Source: Margaritifera margaritifera
Taxonomy: Eukaryota; Mollusca; Bivalvia; Unionida; Margaritiferidae
Direction of reading: 5' to 3'
Length of the DNA stretch: 64,000 nt
Assembly: GCA_029931535.1 (NCBI GenBank)
Contig: JAQPZY010001561.1
Coordinates: 558,001 to 622,000, forward strand
Of the stretch, positions 32,140 through 44,631 are shown piece by piece. The notes under the pieces were generated by a model. That model ran no database searches and was not told the DNA's origin. It was given only the letters and a program-made list of their open reading frames with translations. Positions within the stretch are counted from its first letter, which is position 1. Each line of letters opens with the position of its first letter. Both the position numbers and the translations under genes were made by a program.

Positions 32140-33180
32140 CATTGATGATTTTGTTCAATGAAATATTGTGATTCAATTCACTTTGTTTTTGGCAAAGGCA
32201 GAAAAATGAGTTTTCTCTTTTGTGTTAAGTTCTCTCCGGGTGAGGCGCACGAAGAAGAGGATCAAATACGTTTAACATAACAATAAATCACTGTCACATT
32301 GGTTGATTAACTTCAACCGAAATAAGAGGAAGGTAGTACAGTTTTATAAATCACTAAAACTGTACATGTACATTGGATTTTAGAATAGTCATTGCTCAAA
32401 AAATGCTGACCAATGCATATATTTCTACCGGTATGCAAATTTGTCTGACCTTACCTATTAGCTCTTTTGACCTATGTCTATTGATTGCTGACTAATGGAT
32501 CATCGCATGCTGGTCAGCAATGTGCCTTATGTTGTCTAATACATTCATAACCACTGATCAGTTTCTTTAGGCAGTGGCTGTTTTGTTATTTGTGTACAAA
32601 CCCCCGGAATGGATGTGTCAGCAAGGCTGAATTTTTGTACAATGTAAAGTAGCGGAATGTTTTTAAATTCATGAATAAAAAAGAAAAACACACGCCAGAA
32701 AAAGTAGCATAGACTTCCCTGCTCAATGACGTGTTTATTAGTCACATAGGTAGTAAGACTGATTTTTAACAAATAATTTTCATGGATCTCAATTGTTTAC
32801 ACCTTAAGAGGCTGACAAGAGTAAAGATAACGTGCTCTGAAGCCAATTTTATGTCTTATTGTCTTTATACAAATTGAATTTGAAATCGTTCTTATAATGT
32901 GAAAATATTAAATTTGATAATACTCGTTATGTCAAGGATGAAAAAAAATAAGTAAATAGAAATTTACAATGAAGTTAATTGCAATTCTTTATCAAGGTTG
33001 TGTACGGACAACATTGTATGACTAACATGAATTACTGAGAGAAATAACAAATGTAGATCTTTTCGTTACCCGCGTTTCAGCATCCAGCGAAAGGGACATT
33101 ATTAATTACAACACAGCTGCTAAAATATAAATCAACATACACTTTATTACATACAATTTGTACAAAACTCAGATACGACC
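32140..33180. other. No recognisable gene
   Basis: Plain AT-rich intron sequence. The - strand frame at 32545-32772 shows no motif. Confidence 0.5.
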
Positions 33181-33234
33181 AAAATGAGAGAGAGAGAGAG
33201 AAATCTCTGTACAAAGCATTGCAAAGAAGAGGTT

Positions 33235-33374
<140 letters not shown>

Positions 33375-33386
33375 AGGTATCTGGAT

Positions 33387-33678
33387 AGTGTGACGCAGAT
33401 AGTCCCTGACTGCATGCATGACGCAGATAGTCCCTGACTGCATGCATGACGCAGATAGTCCCTGACTGCATGCATGACGCAGATAGTCCCTGACTGCATG
33501 CATGACGCAGATAGTCCCTGACTGCATGCATGACGCAGATAGTATCTGACTGCATGCATGACGCAGATAGTCCCTGACTGCATGCATGACGCAGATAGTC
33601 CCTGACTGCATGCATGACGCAGATAGTCCCTGACTGCATGCATGACGCAGATAGTCCCTGACTGCATGCATGACGCAG
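33387..33678. repeat. 28-bp minisatellite, about 10 copies
   Basis: Unit gacgcagatagtccctgact + gcatgcat. Nearly perfect; one copy has tat for ccc. It contains the palindrome tgcatgca. Confidence 0.97.
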
Positions 33679-33699
33679 TTTGTATCTAATTTAATGGAA

Positions 33700-35335
33700 A
33701 TTTCAAACTTTGGAATATGGTTGGAAGTGATCTTTAGATGTGCACAATTTAAAATTTTTAAACAGCCTCTGCGGGATGGGGTTGGTTGGTGAGGGTGGTT
33801 GTGGTGAAGGTTGTTTTACCTAAATTCAAAATAACTCCCGAATTATGAGACTAGCATGTTTGAGAACTGGTGCATGTGATTATCGACTCTTGTGACAACA
33901 TATATTAGATGGGGGTTTGAATGGGTACACTTACTGGGCATGAAAATACAGATTTATTAATCCAACTGACACTTCTCCCGGAGTCATTCCCTAAGCCTCA
34001 GGGACTTTGCCCCTGCGTCATAACTTTGAAACAATTGAAATCCCAAGCCTATACCCATATATACAATTACTGGGCACGAAAAGACAAAGTCATATATGCA
34101 ACTAAAATTGCCACCTGAGTCTATTCTTACCCCCTGGGGCTAGAATCCACGATCACATATGTTGAGGGTGGAACGCGGGGATATGCATTTTCCAAACACT
34201 TTAGTTGAAATCTTCTGCATTCGATACAACTTAAAGCTGTGGGTAAATTTGCATGGTATGGTCTTTAATAATTCTTGATAGTGATAATCGGCGTCCGGAT
34301 ATTCGACACTTTACTGTATAACGTAAGGATTCCTTGCATCATATCATGAAATCAAGAGTAGAAGTCAATTGTGAATGGACTACTGCTAGAAGCACTACTG
34401 GGGTATGGGTGGAAGAGAGAGAATTTTTTAGTTAGAAGTTTGATAAAAAGAAATATAGAATGTACTAAAATTAAGAATCACAGGGGTATATACCCAGAAT
34501 CTATTTGAAGTCCTGAGACCGCTGATTTTGAAATCTCAAATCTAGCTTTTCAGGTGGGGATCGGGAGAAAAGAGAAAAATCCAGGTATATTGAATTACTG
34601 CAAGAATATATTAATAGCCCGGGGGTTGAATTTTACCTTTCTGAACAAAGGTGTATATTTCGACCAAAAAATAGTCAACCAGAGACATGGTCTTCTTCAC
34701 GGGCAATATCACAGTAGAGTAGGAGCAGAGATGGCGACCTCTCCCTGCCATCTTCATTTAGTTCATATTCTCTGAATATTGCGGCATCTTGTGTGAGTTT
34801 GCTTCTGTCGAACGAGGACAACTCTCGGTTATACTTTGTTCGGAACAATGACGTAACACACAACAAGAAAGGACGACAAAATGGTCGACCAAAGAAAAAA
34901 GTTAAACGTGTTCCTTGTCAGACCACCGGCAAAACACGGCCATGGAATCTCTCTATATAGCATGGACAATATGGCTACATACAGGTGATTTTTCAAACCA
35001 CATTTCTTCACGTTAGCTATCTGGACGAGTTAGAAATTACATAATAAATGATAAAATGAGTACTCTGTACATTGGTGACCTTCTTGATGGTATGAGCGTC
35101 AACAGCTATATATCCTCTTAATGGTCAGACAAAACATGTCACCGGTCATTTAGGAAGGCTGCTGAGTATTTCTATGAAAATATCATGATCTTGATTTTCG
35201 CTACTTACACAACTCAGATCACTACTAGTGTCTTTACTAAATTATATGCTTTGAATTTTTTTCATCAATTATGAACAGAAAAGTCCATAGAAGTATGTTT
35301 TGCAGAAGCGCAGCTTCTAGGCAATTTCAAACCAG
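33700..35335. other. No firm gene; one open stretch with a possible AT-hook at 34.73-34.96 kb
   Basis: Mostly non-coding intron. On + a 79-codon open stretch at about 34723-34960 lacks an ATG but reads 'GRQNGRPKKKVKRVP', which resembles an AT-hook with a basic nuclear signal. The opposite strand is open at 34675-34866. Neither can be tied to a gene. Confidence 0.35.
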
Positions 35336-35337
35336 AT

Positions 35338-35531
35338 CACGACATAGTTCTTTCATGAGACATTTCAAAGAGTGTAGATATAAACATGGTATGTTCTTTC
35401 ATGGGACATTTCAAAAAGTGTAGATATAAATATGGTATGTTCTTTCATGGGACATTTCAAAGAGTGTAGATATAAACATGGTATGATCTTTCATGGGACA
35501 TTTCAAAAAGTGTAGATATAAACATGGTATG
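35338..35531. repeat. 46-bp tandem repeat, 4 copies
   Basis: Unit gttctttcatgggacatttc + aaaaagtgtagatataaatatggtat. Confidence 0.93.
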
Positions 35532-35659
35532 CAATTAGGTCTTGTTATCAACTTATATACAAATACAACAACACAACTGTTTCCTATGACACAGTGATCT
35601 CGCTTTCTCTGAAAGTAGTCTATTTTAGAGAGGAAAGGCTTTACTCACCGAGAAAGTTA

Positions 35660-35822
35660 CTATTTCATTGACAAATGCTATATTCCGCTCTATTTCATTG
35701 ACAAATGCTACATTCTTCTCTATTTCATTGACAAATGCTACATTACTCTCTATTTCATTGAAAAATGCTACAGTAATCTCTATTTCATTGACAAATGCTA
35801 TATTACTTTCTATTTCTTGCAA
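35660..35822. repeat. 30-bp tandem repeat, about 5 copies
   Basis: Unit ctatttcattgacaaatgct + acattcttct. Being 10 codons long it keeps a - strand frame open ('FVNEIE' repeats). It lies in the intron directly after the donor at 35874. Confidence 0.93.
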
Positions 35823-35874
35823 TGCATCAGATGATTACATTACATAATAATTGCCGAGAAAAAAAGTGACTTAC

Positions 35875-35987
35875 CTTTTGACCTGTCTAGGAGACAATTT
35901 CATGTACGAATCCCTTGGTCCCGCACGGCTCACATAAGTATATATACCGTAATCGTTATCTAGTGGTTCATTAGAAAATGAACACAG
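35875..35987 (-). CDS. Internal coding exon of the same unidentified host gene (113 nt)
   Basis: On the - strand the acceptor tatacag precedes 35987 and a perfect donor (aaaag|gtaagt) follows 35875. The exon starts in phase 0 and ends in phase 2, as needed to join 27974. The translation includes 'DNDYGIYTYVSRAGPRDSYM' and 'KLSPRQVK', and the junction Arg leads into 'LMERAGVDP'. There is no stop in frame, and the other two frames contain stops. Upstream exons were not found; a donor-like gtaaat near 36801 follows a repeat array and is not convincing. Function is unknown. Confidence 0.68.
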
Positions 35988-35999
35988 CTGTATATATTT

Positions 36000-36795
36000 A
36001 TAGATATCTCTATACAAAATTGAAATCTAAACAGCTCTGCCCAACTTCCTTGAATTGATCCAATTTATTAGAATCGGGCGTAGAATACGCAATTTCTCAA
36101 GATATTCACGGCAATAAAATTGACACAAGCCATTCAACAGATTTAAATGAAGTTAAGGTAAAGTTATATATAAATAGATTTATATACGCCAAATAAAATC
36201 CATTTGAATCAGCAGTTAATTAAATTTTGTTGTTGGATTAAACGCCACTTGTGAATGTTGACACCGACGCACGGAGGAATTGAAACTTATCGATTTTTCT
36301 TTTTTCTGTCCCTATTTTCTCTTTACAAACTGCTGAAATATTGGAAGGTTCAAATGACACGTTTAGGCAGAAAGTGGAAAATGAATCTCATCCACTTTTC
36401 TCTAATGTAGTATACATTGTGCAGTAGTCTAGAATTGTCATGGTTCTCCAGATCTGAGATTGGAAGAATCGTCTGCGCTGTATCTCTCAGAAGACTGACA
36501 TATATCTCGTTTCTAAATTGTTTTCACATTAACATCTGTTACTTCCTCTGACTGTACTTGGATATCTAATTTTGACTCAGTAAACATTTAATTTGTATGA
36601 TTGTCCATGATGCATTTTGTATTACTCTTAAAGAATAATATGGGAATTAATTTGTTCAGTACGTGTCGTCAATGAACACGACACTACAACTTCGTGTCTT
36701 GAATAGAATTCTTTCGAAGGAAAAATTCAATTTCTTTTAATCCGTGATGTACTTATAAAGATACAAATTACGATTTTTTTATGTTGATATTTACC
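36000..36795. other. No recognisable gene
   Basis: AT-rich sequence upstream of the exon at 35875-35987, presumably intron of the same gene. Confidence 0.45.
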
Positions 36796-36797
36796 TT

Positions 36798-36902
36798 GCC
36801 GATGAATGCAGTATGCAGTATGAATGCAGTATGCCGACGAATGCAGTATGCAGTATGAATGCGGTATGCCGATGAATGCAGTATGCAGTATGAATGCAGT
36901 AT
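36798..36902. repeat. 35-bp tandem repeat, 3 copies
   Basis: Unit gccgatgaatgcagtatgca + gtatgaatgcagtat. Confidence 0.92.
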
Positions 36903-36904
36903 TC

Positions 36905-37785
36905 ACATAATGGGATTCTGCTACGTGTAATAGTACTTTACCTGTGATATTTATTACATACCAGTCCGGTGTTTCTTTCTAATTTCTACGTTTTGATACG
37001 TCACCAACAGATATAGTACATGATCACACTATTTATTTCGCGACTGATTCAGTTAGTCCACTCTGGCTGTATTCTCGTGTAAAGTCCAAACATTCTATTT
37101 CAAAATACGTGTTCTCAAATTAAGTCCATACAAATGTCTTCCTTAAATATTCCGCATAACCAATTTATTTTCCATATACAGTGAAAACCACCTTTTTGAT
37201 GTTTAAAATTAGATTAAAATGTTTACATTAATAAATCCCTAAATCTTGGGAAGCTCCAAATATATTTTCTTATGGATTAAAATATATTTCTTTAATCCTT
37301 GGCCCAGGATAAATACAGATTTTCTCTGTCAATACACAACTTCACCTGTAATTATTCTTCAATATGGAGCGGTTAGAACTGAATGAATATCAGTCTTTCA
37401 CACCTCACAAAACATTAATATTACTGCACCAATGATCAATATATTATTTATTGATCGATCAGAAGTTTTCTAAGTCAACTGACTTCTTCACACGCCAATA
37501 GAATACAGTTAATTTTCCATTTCAAGAAAGGAGTTAAAGTGCTTCATCACCAAATGTTCCCTAACTAGGATGGAATCTAAATATCGACGATTATATCAAT
37601 CCATTACCCTTATAACATCTTGCTCCATTTTTAGTCCGATATATATTTAAGGGCAATTCTCCTGGGTAGCTAAACGTTAACTAAAGGTGAAAACATAAAC
37701 AGATCAAGTTCGCGTGCAATTCAAGATTATGAATACCTTGCGTGTCGGGATTTCAGGGCTGACTTAAAACATGAATTATGATAGC
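36905..37785. other. No recognisable gene
   Basis: AT-rich, no coding signal and no repeat noted. Confidence 0.5.
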
Positions 37786-37789
37786 ATGT

Positions 37790-38385
37790 GTACCGTATAG
37801 TCTCCGCGCGAGTACCAACCTTACAGCCGGCATTTGTACCGTATAGTCTCCACGTGAGTACCAACTTACAGCCAGCATTTGTACCGTATAGTCTCCGCGT
37901 GAGTACCAACCTTACAGCTGGCATTTGTACCGTATAGTCTCCACGTGAGTACCAACTTACAGCCAGCATTTGTACCGTATAGCCTCCACGCGAGTACCAA
38001 CTTACAGCCGGCATTTGTACCGTATAATATCCACGTGAGTACCAACCTTACAGCCGGCATTTGTACCGTATAATATCCACGTGAGTACCAACTTACAGCC
38101 AGCATTTGTACTGTATAGTCTCCGCGTGAATACCAACCTTACAACCGGCATTTGTACCGTATAGTCTCCACGTAAGTACCGACCTTACAGCCGTCATTTG
38201 TACCGTATAGTCTCCACGTGAGCACTGACCTTACAGCCGGCATTTGTACCGTATAGTCTCCACGTAAGTCCCAACCTTACAGCCGGCATTTGTACCGTAT
38301 AGTCTCCACGTGAATACAAACCTTACAGCCGACATTTGTACCGTATAATATCCACGTAAGTACCAACCTTACAGCCGCCATTCTT
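37790..38385. repeat. 46-bp minisatellite, about 13 copies
   Basis: Unit catttgtaccgtatagtctc + cacgtgagtaccaaccttacagccgg. One-base length variants (ccaactt/ccaacctt) shift the open - strand frames, so it is not coding. Confidence 0.96.
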
Positions 38386-38389
38386 TACG

Positions 38390-40455
38390 TGTTGGTACAG
38401 ACACTTTAGGTGATATACTAGTAAATGTAAGTTTGCGGTCCACCTTAGGGTTTAGTCATTTTTACATATCCGATCTTGTGTTAAATTGAAATAAAAAGTG
38501 AAACGTAGGTAACACATATACAACTGATACGTTTTCACTGTTTTTTTAATATTTTATTTGCAAGCGTAAAATGTCGATGCAGTATATTTTTATTGGGCTG
38601 CTGGTAAAAACCACGTTCTGACATGAGAAAATCTGCTCTGTTTTATTTTTTTCGGATTTGCCGATCAATCCTATCAATCATCAATTATGGTTTTATACCG
38701 ACTGAATTGAACATTCCAAAGTATTCATAATCATTTTGCAGTATTAAAACTATATAGACCAAAGTCAATCTTTATTTAGTTAATCTACTAAAAGTCAGTA
38801 TTAAATGTAAGCCTTCTGTCACGGCTCTTTGTTTTCTGTAGAGGAATGTCAACTCTTTCGTCTTGAATTTCGGATTCAAAATCTTGTGGGCATGACATAC
38901 CAGTGAATTAAACAGCCATTGTTTAAATCGACATTTAAACTCTACTATTAACGCTTTGAATGAATATATTAATTACAAATTGGCCTCAGCAAAGTGTTTT
39001 TTGATCCGTTTTTGCATATACAAATGAGTAGAAAATAGAATGACAGTTCTGGACCACTTGCACAATTACAAAAATTATTACTATCTCGTGTAGGGGTACG
39101 AGAATATTTCTGGACCACTCCTTTGAACAAAATACATCAAGATCCATGGACCGTAGTGATATTTCTCGCTTGGACCACGATGAATACTTGTTAATTTAAA
39201 AAGTATCACCACCTCGTGCATGGGTACAAGAATATTTCTGGACCACCCCTATTTTAAACAACAAAAATACCCGAAGGTTCCAGGACCATAGTAAAATTTC
39301 AGTGCTGGCCCACTTGTAAATTTCAAATAAGTATGATCTTCACTCATGCACAATAAATGAGCCACAGATCAATTATATACATATTCTACCACGAAGCTGA
39401 GCTAGCACATAAAGGGTGCAGCAGCGGAGAGTGGACGCAGAGCGTCAGCCTGTCTAAAAGTGTGTCTTAGGCACACGGACGGCAGAGTTTCGTCGACAGT
39501 TTCGGGGTCGGCCAGAGGGCAGTTCACTGAAGGTGGACATGGAATATCTGGCACAACGCAAAATAATTAGATTTTTTTACGCAGCATGAATAAAGGTAAA
39601 AATCTACATTGTTATAAACATCTGTATGGTAGTTACGCTGATACGAGCTACTTCACTTGTTAGTAGTATAGACACTGCCAATCCTCGATCAGCTGACTAA
39701 ATACAGCATGGTGAGCATTTTATACAGATTTATGAAAAGTTAAATAAACAATCAGCAGCAAAACATACATTGAAATATTGCCATTCAATAAGCCAATGAT
39801 GAGCTTCGAGACGTGATCAGCCTATTCAAGAGCATCAATATATAATTTGGGTAGATACAGTAATTGTTGTGACATATGTCCGATAAAAAGAGATCATTGG
39901 GAAAATTGAAACTGTATCCGATATATCGGTAAATGTGAGTGAACCAATGGAAGGAAAAGACGTTACCACTAAGTAGTAAGTCTTGTCCCAAAGGGATAAC
40001 GACAGCGCAGCTGAGAGAAACTGCATTAATCCGTTAGAGAAACTGAACAGAAAAAGTCAGACACGTTGACCATATTCGCTTCAAGCGGTTGTAAGAACGA
40101 CAAAGATGGAAGGTGCCATTAGGTCGTAATAAAAGATTTGTCCAGATTGGTGTAATCAAAAATAAACAAACATGATTGGCAGAAATATATATGCAATAAA
40201 TGATTGATTTTTTCTAAAGGGCCATAAAATGTATAAGAACCCAAAAGTCTATTCTACATGCTATACAAAGTCAGTATATAATGCCTGAAGAGAGAACATT
40301 TGTTGTTAACGGTGATTTTAGAAGTATCACCGTACGGTACACGAAGTTTTCGCGCTGCGCAACACATAATTGTAATAGTGTTAGGCATCAAAGCGATAAT
40401 CGTTGTCAAAGGCAAGGTGTTCCAGAGAACAACGACAGAACTGGACAATGCAAAC
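38390..40455. other. No recognisable gene; a diverged 2-copy repeat and a GC-richer patch
   Basis: 39050-39310 holds two diverged copies of a unit of about 128 bp, with 'gggtac.agaatatttctgga' and 'ggaccatagt'. 39405-39560 is clearly richer in GC than its surroundings and ends before 'gaatatctggcacaacg'; its nature is unknown. The left edge of the Polinton must lie somewhere before 40460, but no terminal inverted repeat was seen. Confidence 0.45.
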
Positions 40456-40459
40456 AGCT

Positions 40460-42144
40460 AAACCCACTGTATCAGGGCCTTGTTTGTACATCAAGTCAAT
40501 TCATCCATATTACATACTTAATCGTTTATAGAGGTACAGATTCCATTCTAGTATTTTACAATTGGTTTGGTAGGATGGCAAAACTAGAGTACAAAGAATT
40601 CAGATGAAAAATGCAAACCCTATGGCATTCACAGATGAAAATGATAACATTTTAACTCAACAAACACATGCTATATTTGTGAGAGAATAATATTTAACAA
40701 CAAAATAGTGACCTTTTGTACTTGCCTATTAAGTAATTATGATCCCTAACTGTCCACTCATAGTGACTCCAGTTTTAATTGTGTGTATGTAAAATTCATA
40801 CCGTTCTTCATTCACAGCTTGCCATGCTATGTTAGACATCTTCTCATCAAGACGTTTGTAAACAATGATCCAGATGAGATAAAATAATACCGACTAACGA
40901 CGAGAAATATATTTCATATTGCCATCTATGTAATAATTTATGTGATATGGCCATAAAGCAATACATGCCGGTAAATAAATTTCAGATAGGCAAATGATGA
41001 ACAAATTAGATGGGTAGAAGAAAATCTTATAGAAATACTTAACAATAGTGACACTGGTTGCATATTAGAAGTAGACTTGGAGATTCCATTACATCTACAC
41101 GACCATTTCAATGACTACCCACCAGCACCAGACAAACGTGCACAAAACAATAATAATGTATCTGCCTTAAAAAAGCATAAATTTTTACCATGGTAGAAAA
41201 TAAAATATGCCAAAATTGTTATGCACATTGAAAAATTAAAGCAAGTAGGTCATTCAATAAAAAACTTAAAGCTTAACGCGCAATTAAGTTGAAAACTCAA
41301 AAATACATATAATTGTCCTATTTGATTAGCAACTGTGGTTAAAATTATACATTAAACGGAATACGAATCTTAGACCAAAACCAAGAAATGAATTGAGAAA
41401 TATGTTTGTAAAAAAAATAGATGAACAACCTTTTAATCAGGAAACAGATGGAGGATTTTAGTAAACCAACATCAGTACAAATATGTACGGATGAAAATAA
41501 ATTGTTCAAATGCCATCAAGTTATATTATTCGCAAACAGAAAACTACAGCTGAAGATTTTGTGCTAATCAGTCTGAAATTATGAAATTAACCAAACCAAT
41601 CTTTGGTGTATGTACACTGTTAGAGTTATTCAAATGACAGATGTAGAAATTGAAGGAAAAAAATAATAATAATAATAATAATAATGTGATAGAATGAACT
41701 AATACTGATTCCTTGCGTTTTAGTGTTTGAACTGATAATTTCCACGATGACATGAAACAGAATATACAGTTTTATGGCAGAAGTGACTATCCAAAGAACA
41801 AAATGTTTGGTATACCAGAATAATAAAGTTCCTGTAATTTTTAAGGATGAGTAAAATGGCGTTCCACTCAGAGTTTTGTGGGTCAAAGGCAAACGTTTAT
41901 TCATTCAGGACTGACAACGATAAAAAGAAAGTATGCAATGGATGACAAAAAATGTATGACCCAATAGAATTTAAAGTTTGAGATGTACCAATGTTGTTAA
42001 TTTAATCAGAATGAAAATTACCAGGAAATAAATTTACTCAGATGGTACAATCATGAGCTGTATAGCAATATTTATGTATGAGGACAACAATATTTGGTTG
42101 ACAACATAAACACTTTACCATACGGTTGGATCAGTATTCTGTAG
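40460..42144 (+). pseudogene. Polinton DNA polymerase B, pseudogene
   Basis: This enzyme would copy the element using a protein primer. Family motifs in the right order: 'VYRGTDSILVF' (about 40524), a Cys pair region 'CERIIFNNK' (about 40670), 'KFIPFFIHSL' and 'FVNNDPDEIK' (40790-40880), 'CNNLCDMAIKQYMPVNKF' (40929-40983; family DANNLYG..), 'GCILEVDLEIPLHLHDHFND' (from 41058), 'LTKPIFGV' (41584-41607), and 'DYPKNKMFG'. The C-terminus follows with 'EFCGSKANVYSFRTDNDKKK' (from 41871) and 'NINTLPYGW' (42103-42129), and a stop at 42142-42144. The second catalytic motif, DTDS in active enzymes, reads NTDS at 41701-41712. Frameshifts and stops are numerous, and the region is shorter than a full polymerase, so segments are deleted. 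Confidence 0.85.
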
Positions 42145-42149
42145 TGGAA

Positions 42150-42960
42150 AGGAAACTCAAGTCTCTTTAAAAGTTTGTTTGTTTTTGTTCTGTTTCAAAG
42201 CACATATATTTATCATCTCTCTTTGTACATCATCTGTGATGAAATATTCTTCAGTGAAGATAGTTTACATTGCTTTTTGTCATTGTTATGGAAGATGAAG
42301 CAAAATTAGTGTATTTGTCTCTAAATCTTTGATCACAGAGTGCACTTTTGCTTGATCACCCATACTGATATTTCAAAATATCTACCACTAAAATCTAGTA
42401 CAGTTAAGATAGTTGCTTTCTTTTTTTACCGCATCAATGTTGCCAAAGTCAGCAATTAGAAGCAAAGTATTTAGTACCTTGGTAGATATCAAACAGTAAC
42501 TCGAACCACTTATCTTATTTATCTTCCGGATCTATTTTAATCACGATAACATTTTCATCCTTGAATATCCATTTTCTATCTTAAGCCTTGTTGTAAAAAA
42601 GAGTTGGCATATGACGACAATGTAACTGAACAAGTCTTTGTATTGAGTCTGTATCCGATTTAGTGCAAGAAATGTTTTATCACAATTAGTCATTTTTACA
42701 TGTTACGTGTTATGCGGATCATTCAAATACATTTTACGTGACTAAAACATGAATGATAAGTTGATTGTTTTGAATGGTAACCTGACCATCTGAAACGAAA
42801 TAAATATACATTTTCTGGGCATCTACAATTTGTTCTACTGATTTGAAAGTGAATGCCTTGATGCGAGTTAGCTAATTTAAGACGACTAATATGCAATCTG
42901 CTATAGTGTGTACTTTTAAAATCAACCCAGATACATTGTTTGTCACTGAAACACCTGCTA
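42150..42960. other. Spacer inside the Polinton relic
   Basis: Between the end of the polymerase on + and the end of the capsid-like frame on -. AT-rich, with no coding match seen. Confidence 0.5.
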
Positions 42961-42964
42961 ATAC

Positions 42965-43531
42965 TTACATTACTAATTTATGTGTGCTTTGTTGTTCATC
43001 AAAGACATACTTAGTGGATTCTGCTAACTGTTGCATGAATTGAAAACCTTGTGAATGAGCTATATTTGCATACCTTCTATAGCCACTGACAGGGCCGCCG
43101 TAAAGGGTGAGCGATGCAAGCGACCGCCCGAGACGCCAAGCCCGATTAGGGCGCCATTTCGCGGAGTTTGCGGGGTTTTTTTCTAACCGGGGGGCGCCAA
43201 AGGCGACGCTCTCCAGGGGCGCCGTTTCGTCGAGCGCAAACTTGCGACGGCCCTGGCCACTGATACAGTGCTTTTCCTTTTCTATCGCCGAGTTGAAAAA
43301 CTTGTATGGATAACTTTCTTCAATCTTTTTGAACACAATCAAAACACCCTTCAAGCTCATCATGGGAGAATCAAGTGTGAGATTTGTTAAAGCTGTATTA
43401 TCTACTATGTCGGAAAAAAAAGCAACTCGGGTTTTGTATTTTAATATACCGATTGCACATTCGATTTGGAGGTAATCATATCGTACTGGAAGCAAAATAT
43501 TTTTACAGTTTGTAATCACGAGTACCATCAT
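42965..43531 (-). pseudogene. Capsid-like Polinton ORF, 188 codons, with a MITE inserted in frame
   Basis: The open frame on - reads 'ILLPVRYDYLQIECAIGIL', 'DSPMMSLKGVLIVFKK' and, after an insertion, 'SQGFQFMQQLAESTKYVF'. The middle ('S-L-K-G-V-L-I-V-F') and the end resemble the pattern of Polinton capsid proteins (..S-M-K-G-I-L-x-L-F.. ..x-Q-G-M-x..W/F..). This is a weak match from memory, not a firm assignment. The 58 codons in between (GC-rich, 'GQGRRKFALDETAPLES' onward) come from a hAT-type MITE at 43090-43255. The - strand frames at 43628-43867 and 44121-44631 upstream probably belong to the same gene block. Confidence 0.5.
43082..43263. mobile_element. 166-bp hAT-type MITE with 8-bp target duplication
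   Basis: The element 43090-43255 begins cagggccgccg and ends cgacggccctg (inverted termini with one mismatch). It is flanked by gccactga at 43082-43089 and 43256-43263. The 8-bp duplication and CAGGG ends are the hAT signature. It is very GC-rich (ggcgcc blocks) compared with the AT-rich surroundings. It has no coding capacity of its own. The insertion adds 174 bp, exactly 58 codons, without a stop on -. Confidence 0.93.
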
Positions 43532-43627
43532 TTATCGCTTCAGCTGCTTTTGCAAGTGTAACGTTCAATTTGAAATCCTGCACCTGGATACAGTGGACAA
43601 TTATCTGTTTAGTAGTTGGAAGCCAAT

Positions 43628-43867
43628 TTATATTCTAAATTTCTTTCCGTACACCATAAACTGTACAGCTTCAATACTAGTATTTTGCGCATCACCTTTC
43701 CGGATCGTAACGTTCTCATATTTTGCGCTCATGATACTTTGCTCAATCCTATTTGTTCTAACCGATACAGGTAACCACCTATCTTTGTATGTCAGAACAA
43801 TGTTGTAGTCATTTAACTTGAAAAGATTGTCGCTTCCGTAGATTATGGTACTGCCTTTCACAAGCAT
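43628..43867 (-). pseudogene. Polinton structural-protein relic (79 codons)
   Basis: Open on - with an ATG at 43867: 'IIYGSDNLFKLNDYNIVLTY', 'RWLPVSVRTNRIEQSI', 'SIEAVQFMVYGKKFRI'. It ends 97 bp upstream of the next frame on the same strand (43531), so the two are likely pieces of one capsid-like gene split by a stop. No family match is certain. Confidence 0.4.
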
Positions 43868-44120
43868 TCTACTCTAATAATTTTCCACCTCATTGTTAGC
43901 ATCATCATATCATATGAAACGACGAAACTACCTGGTAAAATCGTGATATTTGGGCTTAGGTTGGTATAAAAACTTGCAACATTTTTTCGGATTTAATGCT
44001 GCTGAACCTATGTATGATACAATGATGTGTTGGACTGAGGCATTTGACTCATTGCGGTATCCTTTCCATTGTGTTAGGAGTCATGTACTTACCGTGCGTA
44101 GACATCGTAGAGATGCTTTG

Positions 44121-44631
44121 CTATTTATTGTGCTGAAAAAATAACCATTGCCAACATAAACCTGTAAGCAACATAAACAATAATACGCATCCCAATATAT
44201 TCGTATTTGGCTTGATTATCAGAAGATTGGTAGAACTCATACAGTTTTGGTTGCAATGGTTTTTCAAGTTGTAACGTACTATCAACGTACTATCCGGATC
44301 GTTGAAATCATGTCTTGACATCACCAATATGAGAAAAGCATATAGAGAAAATGCATCGTCCAGGGTGTTCAAGTATTGAGTCACAAAGCCATGTTTTCTC
44401 AATCTTTCATTCAAGTAATAAAATATATTGGCTCTGTTTTCATAGAATTCTGCAGTGTTTCTCTGGTACTTGTGAGGATTTTGTCATGCCTAATTCTTCC
44501 TTATCAGTCCCATTAGTATCAAATAACCTGAACATATAGTTACTCCCTGTAAATGCTAGGCCGTTAGCTATTGCTCTTCCAATTATAACTGCTGCTCTAG
44601 CCACTCTATTTATGAGTACAAAAATTAACAA
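44121..44631 (-). pseudogene. Polinton structural-protein relic in two frames
   Basis: Two open - strand pieces, 44631-44440 ('AIANGLAFTGSNYMFRLFDT') and 44414-44121 ('NERLRKHGFVTQYLNTLDDA'), appear to be one protein broken by a frame change around 44425. The 'INERLR..L.N.DDA' helix pattern occurs in proteins encoded by animal Polintons, but I cannot name the product. Confidence 0.45.

Noticed and set aside
33387..33678. CRISPR-like array of regular repeats
   Set aside because: Units are contiguous without unique spacers and the genome is eukaryotic; this is a minisatellite. The same holds for the arrays at 31.5, 37.8, 60.2, 61.7 and 63 kb.
36798..36902. Additional host-gene exon ending at a gtaaat donor near 36801
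   Set aside because: The supposed exon is a 35-bp tandem repeat with no acceptor found; the donor match may be chance.
37727..38105. Two - strand frames of 79-95 codons (repeats such as MLAVSWYSRG)
   Set aside because: They come from the 46-bp minisatellite; 46 is not a multiple of three and the frames persist only through one-base length variants.
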